Assembly (NCBI RefSeq): GCF_041228105.1
Contig: NZ_CP166097.1
Span: 2,914,001-2,978,000 of the forward strand
Length of the DNA stretch: 64,000 nt
Direction: 5' to 3'
Source: Pectobacterium aroidearum
Lineage (GTDB): Bacteria; Pseudomonadota; Gammaproteobacteria; Enterobacterales; Enterobacteriaceae
Under the pieces are notes generated by a model, which made no database searches, was not told where the DNA came from, and was given only the letters and a program-made list of their open reading frames with translations. Every line of letters starts with the position of its first letter. Position 1 is the first letter of the stretch. The translations under genes were made by a program, and so were the position numbers. This document shows, in pieces, positions 26,949-36,168 of the stretch.

Positions 26949-28277
26949 ATGAGTTCCTTATATCAATCAACGATTGCCGCGATCGAACAATCGATTACCC
27001 CGCTGGCCGGACGTTTAGGGCAACAAAAATATGTGATCGCTATCCGCGATGGCTTTACCGCCGCGCTCCCTTTTATGATCATCGGCTCATTTATGCTGGT
27101 GTTTATTTTCCCTCCCTTCTCTGCCGATACGACTGTCGGATTTGCTCGTACCTGGCTGGATTTCTCTATCACCTACCGCGCAGAACTGATGCTGCCTTTT
27201 GAGCTCAGTATGGGCGTGATGACATTTTTCATCTCCGTGGGCGTGGGTGCCAGTCTGGGACGACAATTTAATCTCGATTCCGTCATGTCTGGCTTGCTGG
27301 CATTTATGGCTTTCCTGCTCGTCGCCGCCCCTTACGCCGATGACAAAATCTCTACCGAGTATCTGTCAGGACAAGGGATCTTCACCGCTTTATTGACCTC
27401 CATCTACGCCACCCGTGTTTATGCAGCGCTTAAACAACACAACATTACCATTCGCTTACCGAAAGAAGTGCCGACGGGTGTCGCCCGTTCGTTTGAAATC
27501 CTCATTCCCGTGTTGGTGATTGTCGCAACGCTGCACCCGCTCAATCTTTTCATTGAAGCGCAAACGGGCATGATCATTCCCGAAGCGATTATGCACCTGC
27601 TGGCACCGCTGGTGTCCGCCTCAGACTCGCTGCCTGCCATTCTTCTGTCTGTGCTGCTGTGCCAGCTTTTCTGGTTTTCGGGGATCCACGGTTCGCTGAT
27701 TGTCACAGGCATCATGAATCCATTCTGGATGACCAATCTGGCCGTAAATCAAGCCGCGCTGGCAGCCGGTGAAGTACTGCCGCATATCTATTTACAGGGT
27801 TTTTGGGATCACTACCTGTTGATTGGCGGCGTCGGTTCGACGCTACCGCTGGCATTCCTGCTGTTACGCAGCAAGGTCACGCATTTACGCACCATTGGCA
27901 GAATGGGCGTCGTACCGAGCTTCTTTAACATCAACGAACCGATCATGTTTGGTGCGCCGATTATCATGAATCCGATGCTGTTCATCCCCTTTGTTTTCGT
28001 ACCGATGGTGAATGCCGTATTGGCTTACACCGCGACCAAAATGGGGTGGCTAGCGCAGGTCGTCTCGCTCACGCCATGGACAACCCCCGCCCCCATTGGC
28101 GCATCATGGGCCGCAAACTGGAGTTTCAGTCCACTCATTATGTGCCTGCTGTGCATGGTATTTTCCGCACTGATGTATTTGCCGTTCCTGCGAGCCTACG
28201 AACGGTCATTACTGAAAACCGAAGAGAAAAAAATACAGGGTGATTTATCGCTGACAAAAACGGTGAGGAGCAATTAA
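26949..28277 (+). CDS. PTS cellobiose/lactose-family EIIC permease
   Basis: 442 residues, the full length for a free-standing EIIC of the Lac/Cel family (CelB/ChbC/LacE type). About ten membrane segments are visible, with family motifs RDGFTAALPFMIIGSFMLVF near the N-terminus, FWFSGIHGSLIV in the middle and FFNINEPIMFGAPIIMNPML after residue 320. It would carry a beta-linked disaccharide or similar sugar across the inner membrane with phosphorylation. No IIB domain is fused: the sequence ends shortly after the last membrane segment. The start has GGTGTTCAC upstream, a weak Shine-Dalgarno. It is followed by a IIA gene and a porin gene on the same strand. Confidence 0.92.
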   Translation: MSSLYQSTIAAIEQSITPLAGRLGQQKYVIAIRDGFTAALPFMIIGSFMLVFIFPPFSADTTVGFARTWLDFSITYRAELMLPFELSMGVMTFFISVGVGASLGRQFNLDSVMSGLLAFMAFLLVAAPYADDKISTEYLSGQGIFTALLTSIYATRVYAALKQHNITIRLPKEVPTGVARSFEILIPVLVIVATLHPLNLFIEAQTGMIIPEAIMHLLAPLVSASDSLPAILLSVLLCQLFWFSGIHGSLIVTGIMNPFWMTNLAVNQAALAAGEVLPHIYLQGFWDHYLLIGGVGSTLPLAFLLLRSKVTHLRTIGRMGVVPSFFNINEPIMFGAPIIMNPMLFIPFVFVPMVNAVLAYTATKMGWLAQVVSLTPWTTPAPIGASWAANWSFSPLIMCLLCMVFSALMYLPFLRAYERSLLKTEEKKIQGDLSLTKTVRSN

Positions 28278-28439
28278 TGACATTGATAAAGAACTAACTA
28301 AAGGAATTAAATAAAGAAGGAAATAGAGCATTCAGTGTCATTTATTTTCATTATTCATATTCAGCGATCTGAATGCTATTTAAGAACGTGGCATAAAAAT
28401 ATATGTGCTGCGAATATTCGGTCACATAAAATAGGTCAT

Positions 28440-28748
28440 ATGATGATTACATTAGAAGATGCAGTAATGGAAATTATCGTCAATGCGGGGCAGTCACGTA
28501 GCCTGTGTTTTGAGGCACTACACGCTGCACGTAGAGGCAACATTGATGAAGCTAAAAATCTGTTGAAAGAAGCTGATGGCTATGCGCGTAAAGCTCACCA
28601 TATGCAGACCCAACTGATCGAACAGGATGCAGGAGAAGCCAGACAGCCGATGACATTAATTATGGTTCACGCTCAAGATCATTTAATGACATCACTACTT
28701 GCTCGAGAATTATCAGAAGAAATTATTCATCTTTATCAACGGAAATAA
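28440..28748 (+). CDS. PTS lactose/cellobiose-family EIIA
   Basis: 102 residues from the ATG at 28440 (AGG 6 nt upstream). It is a three-helix EIIA of the Lac/Cel family with the phosphorylated histidine in the signature MVHAQDHLMTSLL, preceded by the helix EIIVNAGQSRSLCFEALHAA. It accepts phosphate from HPr and would pass it to a IIB protein. It lies 162 nt after the IIC gene. No IIB gene is found in the window, so a IIB from another locus must be used if the system is active. Confidence 0.9.
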   Translation: MMITLEDAVMEIIVNAGQSRSLCFEALHAARRGNIDEAKNLLKEADGYARKAHHMQTQLIEQDAGEARQPMTLIMVHAQDHLMTSLLARELSEEIIHLYQRK

Positions 28749-28818
28749 TAAAAATAACAAATACCTCTTAAAGGGAGGATCGATTACGTCAGTTATTTAA
28801 TTACGTGATGCTGTAAAA

Positions 28819-28883
28819 AATAACAATCACCTTGTTCTGAACATCGTGTCTTTATTCACGCTACTCAGAACGGGATGGTTATT
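28819..28883 (+). other. Long imperfect hairpin before the porin gene
   Basis: AATAACAATCACCTTGTTCT and AGAACGGGATGGTTATT pair almost along their full length, with an inner CGTG/CACG stem (28845-28848 and 28857-28860). It lies between the IIA stop and the porin start and has no strong T tract after it. It may be a processing or stability element that uncouples porin expression from IIC-IIA. Confidence 0.6.
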
Positions 28884-28915
28884 GTCTGAAAATAACTTAC
28901 CGAATTGAGATGATT

Positions 28916-30295
28916 ATGACAAATTGCAAAAAACTTCCAGTTACGCTGGCGGTTCTGGCTGCCCTTTGCTCCGGTTCCGCATTCGCACAAGAAACAATTA
29001 CTCAGGAGCAATTAGATCGCATCGTTGCTCAAGCAGTAGAAAAAGCGCTGGCGGAGCGTCAAGCCAAATTAGACGCCATCGCCAGTAAACAAGTCGATCC
29101 GCTGACCACGCCGGATGCCCCCAAGACGCCTGATATGGCGATCCCCTACGGGATCGATTTCACCGGTTATGCTCGCTATGGTGCGCAATTCCAGAGTGGT
29201 GACCAGAAATATGTTGCGGTTGACGGCTCCTACAATGGTGCTTCCGCGCTGGGTCGTCTGGGCAACGAAGGCAACGGCGGTGAATTCCAGCTTTCCAAGG
29301 CCTTCAAGAGTGACAACGGCGCAATCTGGGATGTGGTCGTGATGATCGACCACTGGGGTGACGAAGTTAACCTGAAAAAAGCCTATGCGGGCGTCACCAA
29401 CCTTTTTGCTTCCCAGCCAAATGCCTACCTCTGGGCAGGGCGTGATTTCCACCAGCGTCCACAGCAAGGTATCAACGACTATTTCTGGATGAACCATGAC
29501 GGTCAGGGGGCGGGGATAAAGAATTTTGAACTTGGTGGTATTCAATTTGATGTGGCGACCGTCGGTGCCGTAGAGTCTTGTAATCCTCAGGTTATAACCA
29601 ATAATTCGAACCCCTCACGCATTAGCTGTACCGGTGGCTCCGGCACGGGCGATAAAGGTAATTACGCACTGACCTCCAAAATACATGGCATTAAGCTGGG
29701 GGCGTTAGATCTTGCGTTGTACGCGAACTACGGTTTTGATTCAAAAGCAGTGGATAACAATGCGCGCCTGAAAGCCTGGCAAGGCGGTGCGGTCTTGAGC
29801 CACACAGGCAAAAATAGCCTTAATCAATTTATTACTCGCTACTCGAATCATGCGGACAACAGCGTTTACAACAAAACGGATAACCTGAAAACCTTCTATG
29901 CCAGCTTTGAAGGTAAATACAAATTCACACCGCAGACGCAGGTCGAATATCTGCTTGCCTACCACGACTACTCGAACGACTCCGCGAGTCAGGACGACCG
30001 TCGTAACTACAATGCCATCGTTCGACCCATGTATTTCTGGAATGATGTGCATTCTACCTGGCTTGAAGCGGGCTATCAGCACGTGGATTACGGTCAGGGC
30101 GGTGATAACAAAGGGTGGAAACTGACGCTTTCACAGAATGTCTCGATCGCCATGGGACCGGAATTCAGACCGATGCTGCGCTTCTATGTGACTGGTGGGG
30201 AAGTGGATAACAAACATACCGCGCGGACAACGACTGGCGTCAACACGAAGCTCGATTCGTTCAACGTCGGGGCAATGTGGGAAGCCTGGTTCTAA
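28916..30295 (+). CDS. LamB-type carbohydrate porin
   Basis: 459 residues. The ATG at 28916 is preferred over the one at 28910 because GAGA then lies 5 nt upstream. A signal peptide (ending SGSAFA) is followed by a short coiled-coil segment (about residues 27-60, VEKALAERQAKLD) as in ScrY and BglH. Then comes an outer-membrane beta-barrel of the LamB superfamily: IDFTGYARYGAQFQSG, LWAGRDFHQRPQQGINDYFW and a terminal aromatic (WEAWF) for barrel assembly. One Cys pair lies in the external loop near residues 220-240. It should admit the sugar handled by the neighbouring PTS. Confidence 0.92.
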   Translation: MTNCKKLPVTLAVLAALCSGSAFAQETITQEQLDRIVAQAVEKALAERQAKLDAIASKQVDPLTTPDAPKTPDMAIPYGIDFTGYARYGAQFQSGDQKYVAVDGSYNGASALGRLGNEGNGGEFQLSKAFKSDNGAIWDVVVMIDHWGDEVNLKKAYAGVTNLFASQPNAYLWAGRDFHQRPQQGINDYFWMNHDGQGAGIKNFELGGIQFDVATVGAVESCNPQVITNNSNPSRISCTGGSGTGDKGNYALTSKIHGIKLGALDLALYANYGFDSKAVDNNARLKAWQGGAVLSHTGKNSLNQFITRYSNHADNSVYNKTDNLKTFYASFEGKYKFTPQTQVEYLLAYHDYSNDSASQDDRRNYNAIVRPMYFWNDVHSTWLEAGYQHVDYGQGGDNKGWKLTLSQNVSIAMGPEFRPMLRFYVTGGEVDNKHTARTTTGVNTKLDSFNVGAMWEAWF

Positions 30296-30303
30296 TCACA
30301 TAC

Positions 30304-30334
30304 ATTCAGGGAGACTCCGGTGGTCTCCCTGAAT
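30304..30334 (+). terminator. Perfect hairpin after the porin gene
   Basis: ATTCAGGGAGAC and GTCTCCCTGAAT form a perfect 12-bp stem over 7 nt, 8 nt after the porin stop codon. No T tract follows (CTGGCAAAACC), so it may protect the 3' end or act with Rho rather than being a standard terminator. Confidence 0.55.
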
Positions 30335-30373
30335 CTGGCAAAACCTCTATGAAGCGCTATGTAGAGTCACTCG

Positions 30374-31384
30374 TTAGCCCAAATCTTCGCGCGTTAAGCC
30401 AAAATGCCGATAGGCATGTTGCGTCGCCATTCGACCGCGCGGCGTACGCTGAATAAACCCTTGCTGAATCAAAAACGGTTCCAGCACGTCTTCAATGGTT
30501 TCACGCTCTTCGCCAATGGCAGCCGCTAAATTGTCCAGCCCGACGGGACCGCCCATGAATTTATCGATAATCGCCAACAACAGCTTACGGTCCATGTAGT
30601 CGAATCCTTCGGTATCCACCGCCAGCATATCCAGCGCCTGCGTTGCCACAACTCCGGTAATCGCCCCTTCCGATTTAACCTCGGAAAAATCGCGTACCCG
30701 ACGCAATAGCCGATTAGCAATACGCGGCGTGCCCCGCGCGCGGCGGGCGACTTCAAGGGAGCCTTCCGGCGTCAGATCCAATCCCAGACACTGTGCGCTG
30801 CGGCCAACGATATACTGCAAATCCGCCACATTATAAAACTCCAGACGTTGCACAATGCCAAAACGATCGCGCAGCGGCGAGGTTAACGACCCCGCACGCG
30901 TCGTTGCGCCAATCAGTGTGAAAGGAGGCAGGTCGAGTTTAATCGAGCGAGCCGCGGGCCCTTCGCCGATCATGATATCCAGTTGGTAATCTTCCATCGC
31001 CGGGTACAGCACTTCTTCCACTACGGGCGAGAGGCGATGGATTTCATCAATGAACAGCACATCATGCGGTTCGAGATTGGTCAGCAGCGCAGCAAGATCG
31101 CCTGCTTTTTCCAACACCGGACCCGACGTTGTACGCATATTCACGCCCATCTCATTAGCGACAATATTCGCCAACGTCGTTTTACCCAGTCCGGGAGGAC
31201 CAAAAATCAGCAGATGATCCAGCGCATCCCCACGTTTGCGGGCGGCTTGAATGAAAATTTCCATCTGCTCACGCACCTGCGGCTGGCCCACATATTCGTT
31301 CAGCAGCTTAGGCCGCATCGCTCGGTCGAGAAATTCTTCTTCAGGAATAGCGTCAGCGGAAATTAAACGATCGGCTTCTATCAT
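30374..31384 (-). CDS. ruvB: Holliday junction branch-migration helicase RuvB
   Basis: 336 residues from the ATG at 31384, the E. coli length, with GAGG 6 nt upstream. AAA+ ATPase motifs: Walker [13 protein letters not shown], Walker [11 protein letters not shown], sensor IGATTRAG and arginine-finger region [13 protein letters not shown]; a winged helix ends the protein. RuvB hexamers pump DNA through junctions bound by RuvA. It is 7 nt downstream of ruvA. Confidence 0.98.
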   Translation of the reverse strand: MIEADRLISADAIPEEEFLDRAMRPKLLNEYVGQPQVREQMEIFIQAARKRGDALDHLLIFGPPGLGKTTLANIVANEMGVNMRTTSGPVLEKAGDLAALLTNLEPHDVLFIDEIHRLSPVVEEVLYPAMEDYQLDIMIGEGPAARSIKLDLPPFTLIGATTRAGSLTSPLRDRFGIVQRLEFYNVADLQYIVGRSAQCLGLDLTPEGSLEVARRARGTPRIANRLLRRVRDFSEVKSEGAITGVVATQALDMLAVDTEGFDYMDRKLLLAIIDKFMGGPVGLDNLAAAIGEERETIEDVLEPFLIQQGFIQRTPRGRMATQHAYRHFGLTREDLG

Positions 31385-31391
31385 GAATACC

Positions 31392-32009
31392 TCACAGCGC
31401 CGCGCGCAGTGCATCCCTGATCAGGGTTTCACAGTCGGCCTCAGGGCGCGCAATCTTGGAGATCATGCGGCTAGCTTCCTGCGGTTTATAGCCCAGCGCA
31501 ACCAGTGCTGCTGCGGCTTCCGCTTCGGGATCGCTGGCACGGCTTTCTGCGCTCGCCGGTGATGCCAGCGGAATATCGCTGACCGGATTAAACAGATCGC
31601 CGCTCAAGCCCTTGAAGCGATCTTTCATTTCAACAACCAACCTTTCCGCCGTTTTCTTACCTACGCCCGGAAGTTTAATCAACGCACCGATTTCTTCGCG
31701 CTCAACCGCGCTGACAAACTGCGTCGCGGACATCCCGGAGAGAATCGCCAGCGCCAGCTTCGGTCCAACGCCATTCACTTTGATCAGCTCGCGGAACAGC
31801 GCCCTCTCCTGCTTATCATTAAAACCGAACAGCAGTTGTGCATCTTCGCGGACCACGAAATGGGTAAAGATAATCGCTTCCTGATTGAGCTCAGGGAGTT
31901 CGTAAAAGCACGTCATCGGCATATGGACTTCGTAACCCACGCCGTTAGCTTCTATCAGCACCTGCGGCGGCTGTTTTTCCAGGATAATGCCTCTGAGACG
32001 ACCTATCAC
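31392..32009 (-). CDS. ruvA: Holliday junction-binding protein RuvA
   Basis: 205 residues with a GTG start, AAGGAAG 7 nt upstream. Domain I is an OB fold ([20 protein letters not shown]), domain II has helix-hairpin-helix motifs ([14 protein letters not shown] and [16 protein letters not shown]), and domain III ([14 protein letters not shown]) binds RuvB. A tetramer holds the four-way junction. The leader contains an ERIC-end remnant and no visible LexA box (see findings). Confidence 0.98.
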   Translation of the reverse strand: MIGRLRGIILEKQPPQVLIEANGVGYEVHMPMTCFYELPELNQEAIIFTHFVVREDAQLLFGFNDKQERALFRELIKVNGVGPKLALAILSGMSATQFVSAVEREEIGALIKLPGVGKKTAERLVVEMKDRFKGLSGDLFNPVSDIPLASPASAESRASDPEAEAAAALVALGYKPQEASRMISKIARPEADCETLIRDALRAAL

Positions 32010-32041
32010 GTTGCGCTTCCTTTTACTTAGGGAATGAATGG

Positions 32042-32061
32042 CTTGAAGTATGACGAGTATA
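32042..32061. repeat. ERIC terminal remnant in the ruvA leader
   Basis: CTTGAAGTATGACGAGTATA matches one terminus of the ERIC element at 41836 (about 18 of 20 positions) without the rest. Read toward ruvA it begins TATACTCGTCATAC, so the ERIC end could supply a -10-like TATACT for ruvAB. Confidence 0.65.
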
Positions 32062-32065
32062 TAAC

Positions 32066-32093
32066 ATAAAAAAGGCTGGATGAATATCCAGCC
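32066..32093 (-). terminator. Terminator after ruvC
   Basis: GGCTGGAT and ATCCAGCC pair over a 4-nt loop and read into TTTTTTATG on the minus strand, 8 nt past the ruvC stop. It separates the yebC-ruvC transcript from ruvAB. Confidence 0.85.
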
Positions 32094-32100
32094 TCCTGTT

Positions 32101-32622
32101 TCAGCGCAGTCGTCCTGCCAGCGGGTTCACTTTCGCCGCCGATGTACGCAGCAGGCTTTGGTTAAAATGACAATGAGTGATGGCAATCGCCAACGCATCG
32201 GCGGCGTCCGCCTGCGGACTGGCCGACAGTTTCAGCAGCGAGCGGACCATATGCTGCACCTGCTTTTTATCCGCCGCGCCCGTTCCCACCACCGTTTGTT
32301 TAACCAAACGCGCCGCATACTCAAACACGGGTAGGTCCTGATTGACTCCCGCGACGATAGCTACACCGCGCGCCTGCCCCAGCTTCAAGGCTGAATCCGG
32401 GTTTTTCGCCATGAAAACCTGCTCAATCGCCATACAATCTGGGCGAAATTGCGTAATGATTTCACTGACGCCAGCGTAAATCAGCTTCAACCGCGTGGGC
32501 ATATCATCCACCACGGTACGGATACAACCGCTGCCGAGATACGTCAGGTGACGCCCCTGCTGACGGATAATGCCATAGCCCGTCACGCGAGAACCGGGGT
32601 CAATGCCAACTATTATTGTCAT
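32101..32622 (-). CDS. ruvC: Holliday junction resolvase RuvC
   Basis: 173 residues, as in E. coli. The RNase H-like fold starts [18 protein letters not shown] with the first catalytic Asp, continues with [20 protein letters not shown] (catalytic Glu) and ends with [14 protein letters not shown] (catalytic Asp pair). It cleaves branch-migrated junctions symmetrically. It lies 63 nt downstream of yebC. Confidence 0.98.
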   Translation of the reverse strand: MTIIVGIDPGSRVTGYGIIRQQGRHLTYLGSGCIRTVVDDMPTRLKLIYAGVSEIITQFRPDCMAIEQVFMAKNPDSALKLGQARGVAIVAGVNQDLPVFEYAARLVKQTVVGTGAADKKQVQHMVRSLLKLSASPQADAADALAIAITHCHFNQSLLRTSAAKVNPLAGRLR

Positions 32623-32685
32623 CGTGTCGCTCCGTCGATTCGCGCGTGTGGGTAACTGCTTCTACTTTGCATTACCGACCTGCCG

Positions 32686-33429
32686 TTACAGCAGTTCAGC
32701 CACCTCATCGGAGATTTCACCGTTATGGTAAACCTCCTGCACATCGTCGCAGTCTTCCAGCATGTCAATCAGACGCATCAGTTTCGGTGCTGTTTCCGCA
32801 TCCATATCCGCCTTGGTGGATGGAATCATCGACACTTCAGCTGACTCGGCTTTCAGGCCCGCCGCATCCAACGCATCTTTCACGTTACCGAACGTTTCCC
32901 ACGGCGTGAAGACGTCAATCGCACCGTCGTCATACGTCACGACATCATCAGCACCTGCTTCTAACGCCGCATCCATCACTGCATCTTCATCCAGGCCTGG
33001 TGCGTAAGAAATAACGCCTTTCTTGGTGAAAAGGTATGAAACGGAACCATCAGTCCCCAGATTCCCACCCGTCTTCGTGAACGCGTGACGCACTTCGGAA
33101 ACGGTACGGTTACGGTTGTCACTCAGGCACTCCACCATGACAGCAGTGCCGCCCGGGCCGTAGCCTTCATAAATGATGGTTTCCATGTTGGCATCTTCGT
33201 CACCGCCGACGCCACGGGCAATCGCGCGGTTCAGGGTATCGCGCGTCATGTTGTTGGACAGTGCTTTATCGATCGCTGCGCGCAGACGCGGGTTAGAACC
33301 GGGATCGCCACCGCCCAGACGGGCTGCGGTAACCAGTTCGCGGATAATCTTGGTAAAGATTTTACCGCGTTTGGCGTCCTGTGCTGCTTTACGATGCTTT
33401 GTGTTAGCCCACTTACTATGACCTGCCAT
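32686..33429 (-). CDS. yebC: YebC/TACO1-family protein
   Basis: 247 residues with the family's N-terminal signature [20 protein letters not shown] and the conserved [20 protein letters not shown] block. Long annotated as a transcription regulator; the mitochondrial relative TACO1 is a translational activator, so a translation role is also possible. The gene is upstream of ruvC and downstream of nudB, all on one strand with short gaps, matching E. coli. Confidence 0.95.
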   Translation of the reverse strand: MAGHSKWANTKHRKAAQDAKRGKIFTKIIRELVTAARLGGGDPGSNPRLRAAIDKALSNNMTRDTLNRAIARGVGGDEDANMETIIYEGYGPGGTAVMVECLSDNRNRTVSEVRHAFTKTGGNLGTDGSVSYLFTKKGVISYAPGLDEDAVMDAALEAGADDVVTYDDGAIDVFTPWETFGNVKDALDAAGLKAESAEVSMIPSTKADMDAETAPKLMRLIDMLEDCDDVQEVYHNGEISDEVAELL

Positions 33430-33452
33430 AAAAATCTCCGAAAAAAGCCTGT

Positions 33453-33896
33453 TCAGGCCGGATAAATAACAAATTCCTCAATCGCCTGCCGGTTGCTCCA
33501 GGACTTGGTCAACTGTGCCGCGTGGGGCACATCCAACCACTGGTAGGCAAGATGCTCGGATAATTGCACCTCGCGCTCAGCAGGTAACGCCAGACAAAAC
33601 CAGTGTTCGGTATTGTGCGTAACCCCCGGCGCATAGCGACGTCTCAAATGAGCAAATAGCTCAAACTCAATACAGCGCTGACAATCAAAGAGTGATAACG
33701 CTTCCGCGGATATATCAATGTTCACTTCTTCTTTGACTTCACGCTGTGCGGCATACGGCGCGCTTTCCCCTTCTTCTATACTGCCGGTTACCGACTGCCA
33801 GAATTCGGGATCGTCACGCCGTTGCAACATCAGCACCCGTCCGGTGTCACGGGCATAGATCACCACCAGAACCGAAACGGGTCGCTTGTATACCAT
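33453..33896 (-). CDS. nudB: Dihydroneopterin triphosphate pyrophosphatase NudB
   Basis: 147 residues from the ATG at 33896, one base after the aspS stop (TAAGATG). An in-frame ATG at 33920 would add eight residues inside aspS and has AGG directly against it, a worse arrangement, but it cannot be excluded. A complete Nudix box is visible ([20 protein letters not shown]). It removes pyrophosphate from dihydroneopterin triphosphate in folate synthesis. The abutting arrangement with aspS suggests translational coupling. Confidence 0.94.
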   Translation of the reverse strand: MVYKRPVSVLVVIYARDTGRVLMLQRRDDPEFWQSVTGSIEEGESAPYAAQREVKEEVNIDISAEALSLFDCQRCIEFELFAHLRRRYAPGVTHNTEHWFCLALPAEREVQLSEHLAYQWLDVPHAAQLTKSWSNRQAIEEFVIYPA

Positions 33897-33897
33897 C

Positions 33898-35694
33898 TTA
33901 TTCGTTCTCGGATTTTCCATCCTGAGCCGCTTTCCCTTTCACGACAACCGCAATGGCAAGCTCTTCCAGCGAGGCCGGGTTGGCGAAACTTGGCGCTTCC
34001 GTCATCAGGCACGCTGCTGCCGTCGTTTTCGGGAAGGCGATAACATCACGAATGTTATCGGTGCCCGTCAGCAACATCACCAAACGGTCAAGGCCAAACG
34101 CCAGACCCGCATGCGGCGGCGTACCATATTTCAGCGCATCCAGCAGGAAGCCAAATTTCTCACGCTGCTCTTGTTCGGTAATGCCCAGAATGCTGAACAC
34201 AGTTTGCTGCATGTCACCGTTGTGAATACGCACCGAGCCGCCGCCCACTTCATAACCGTTAATCACCATGTCATAGGCATTGGCAATCGCCGAAACCGGG
34301 TTGGCAGCCAGCTCAGAAGGCAGCATGTCACGCGGCGCGGTAAACGGGTGGTGCATCGCAGCCAACCCGCCTTCACCATCTTCCTCAAACATTGGGAAAT
34401 CGACGACCCACAGCGGTTCCCAGCTGTCGTCTTTCGTCAGGTTCAAATCGCGGCCCAGTTTGAGACGCAGCGCGCCCAGCGCATCGGTGACCACTTTCGC
34501 GCTGTCTGCGCCAAAGAACAGAATGTCGCCATCGTGCGCGGCAGTACGATCCAACAACGCTGACAGCATGTCTGCATTCAGGAATTTCGCTACCGGGCTT
34601 TGAACGCCTTCCAGACCTTTAGCACGCTCGTTGACCTTGATATAAGCCAAACCTTTCGCGCCATAGATTTCAATAAACTTGCCGTATTCATCAATCTGCT
34701 TACGGCTCAGCTGTGCGCCACCCGGTACGCGGATAGCGGCAACGCGACCTTTGGCATCGTTTGCCGGGCCGGAGAACACTTTAAAGTCGATGTCTTTAAC
34801 CAGATCGGCAACGTCAACCAGTTCCAGCGGGTTACGCAGGTCTGGCTTATCGGAACCGAAACGACGCATCGCCTCTGCAAACGTCATGATCGGGAAATCG
34901 CCCAGATCGACGCCTTTCACGTCCAGCCACAGTTCACGCACCAGCTTCTCCATCACTTCACGCACCTGCGGCGCGGTCATGAAAGAGGTTTCCACATCGA
35001 TCTGGGTAAATTCTGGCTGTCTGTCAGCACGCAGGTCTTCGTCACGGAAGCATTTGACGATCTGATAGTAACGGTCAAAACCGGACATCATCAGCAACTG
35101 CTTGAACAGCTGTGGAGACTGCGGCAGCGCATAAAATTTACCTTTATGTACGCGGCTCGGCACCAGATAGTCGCGCGCGCCTTCCGGCGTCGCCTTCGTC
35201 AGCATTGGCGTTTCGATATCCAGGAAGCCGTGCTCATCCATAAATCGACGAACAAAACTGGTAATACGGGCACGCGTTTTCAGGCGCTGCGCCATTTCAG
35301 GACGGCGCAAATCGAGATAACGGTATTTGAGACGTGCTTCTTCAGTGTTGGTTTGATTTGAATCCAACGGCAGCGCTTCAGAGCGGTTAACGATCGTCAG
35401 GGCGTTGGCAAAAATCTCGACTTCACCCGTCGCCATATCTTTGTTGATTTGGCTTTCTGGACGGGCGCGAACTACACCGGTAAGTTGGATGCAGAACTCG
35501 TTACGCAACTCGGATGCCAGTTTAAATGCGTCCTGACGGTCTGGGTCAAAAAACACCTGAACCAGCCCTTCGCGGTCACGCATATCAATAAAAATCAAAC
35601 CACCCAGATCGCGGCGGCGGTTAACCCAACCGCACAATGTCACTTCCTGGCCCACATGGGACGAATTCAACTGCCCGCAATAATTAGTACGCAT
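33898..35694 (-). CDS. aspS: Aspartyl-tRNA synthetase
   Basis: 598 residues from the ATG at 35694 (MRTNYCGQL); the GTG one codon earlier is not needed. Class II synthetase: N-terminal anticodon-binding OB fold ([13 protein letters not shown]), motif 2 in [19 protein letters not shown], the bacterial GAD insertion domain, and motif 3 [13 protein letters not shown]. It charges tRNA-Asp. nudB follows immediately. In E. coli yecD lies upstream; here an EAL-HDOD gene takes that place. Confidence 0.98.
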   Translation of the reverse strand: MRTNYCGQLNSSHVGQEVTLCGWVNRRRDLGGLIFIDMRDREGLVQVFFDPDRQDAFKLASELRNEFCIQLTGVVRARPESQINKDMATGEVEIFANALTIVNRSEALPLDSNQTNTEEARLKYRYLDLRRPEMAQRLKTRARITSFVRRFMDEHGFLDIETPMLTKATPEGARDYLVPSRVHKGKFYALPQSPQLFKQLLMMSGFDRYYQIVKCFRDEDLRADRQPEFTQIDVETSFMTAPQVREVMEKLVRELWLDVKGVDLGDFPIMTFAEAMRRFGSDKPDLRNPLELVDVADLVKDIDFKVFSGPANDAKGRVAAIRVPGGAQLSRKQIDEYGKFIEIYGAKGLAYIKVNERAKGLEGVQSPVAKFLNADMLSALLDRTAAHDGDILFFGADSAKVVTDALGALRLKLGRDLNLTKDDSWEPLWVVDFPMFEEDGEGGLAAMHHPFTAPRDMLPSELAANPVSAIANAYDMVINGYEVGGGSVRIHNGDMQQTVFSILGITEQEQREKFGFLLDALKYGTPPHAGLAFGLDRLVMLLTGTDNIRDVIAFPKTTAAACLMTEAPSFANPASLEELAIAVVVKGKAAQDGKSENE

Positions 35695-36168
35695 CACGAT
35701 GTCCTTTTACTCATCCGCCAGCTCACACGTTTCACGGTAGATCACTTTTCACGGTAGATCACAGCACAAAAACAGTGGCATTTTCGCTGCACGGCATGGT
35801 TTTTCTGGGTTACTGTCCGGTGAAAAAAGGCGGCTATTATAAAGGATATTCGCCCGAACGATAAGCATGAAGGTAACGCTCTGCGACGCAGCCGCCTACT
35901 CTTTTTATGAAATTTCCTTTCCGGTTAACGAAATGTTCACCAATCAGCACTGAGTTGTTGCAAAAGTGAGCGTCCGAAAAACCGCGACGCCTCAGCCCAA
36001 AGAGACAGAACTCACCAATACGCACAGCGTGAGGATTTACGGAAACCGACCTTCTCTTTTAATAAAACCTGCTAAAATTACCAAGTAACTGCTTATTTTT
36101 ATAAAAATTTTAATAAAAAACGCATTCCCATTATTGGCAAATGCGTATGGTTTACATGGAGAACAACT
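35695..36168. other. 474-bp intergenic region between aspS and the EAL-HDOD gene
   Basis: No supported gene. It holds a tandem 17-bp duplication, TTTCACGGTAGATCAC at 35730-35745 and 35747-35762, close to the aspS start. Near the other end, ACGCATT and AATGCGT (36120-36126 and 36140-36146) form a 7-bp inverted repeat with 13-bp spacing, 22 bp before the EAL-HDOD start, in an AT-rich tract. That repeat may be an operator or a leader hairpin. Confidence 0.6.

Noticed and set aside
26949..28277. A IIB domain hidden in the IIC protein
   Set aside because: The protein ends after the last membrane segment with a short polar tail and has no Cys-containing phosphorylation loop of the Lac-family IIB type.
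32076..32091. CTG-N10-CAG resembling a LexA box upstream of ruvA
   Set aside because: It is the stem of the ruvC terminator (CTGGATGAATATCCAG). Positions 4 and 13 are G and C instead of the strongly conserved T and A of CTGT-N8-ACAG.
35837..36025. 62-codon minus-strand frame between aspS and the EAL-HDOD gene
   Set aside because: GTG start without a Shine-Dalgarno, no recognisable domain and no clear resemblance to E. coli YecD. It is probably chance or an unrecognisable remnant.
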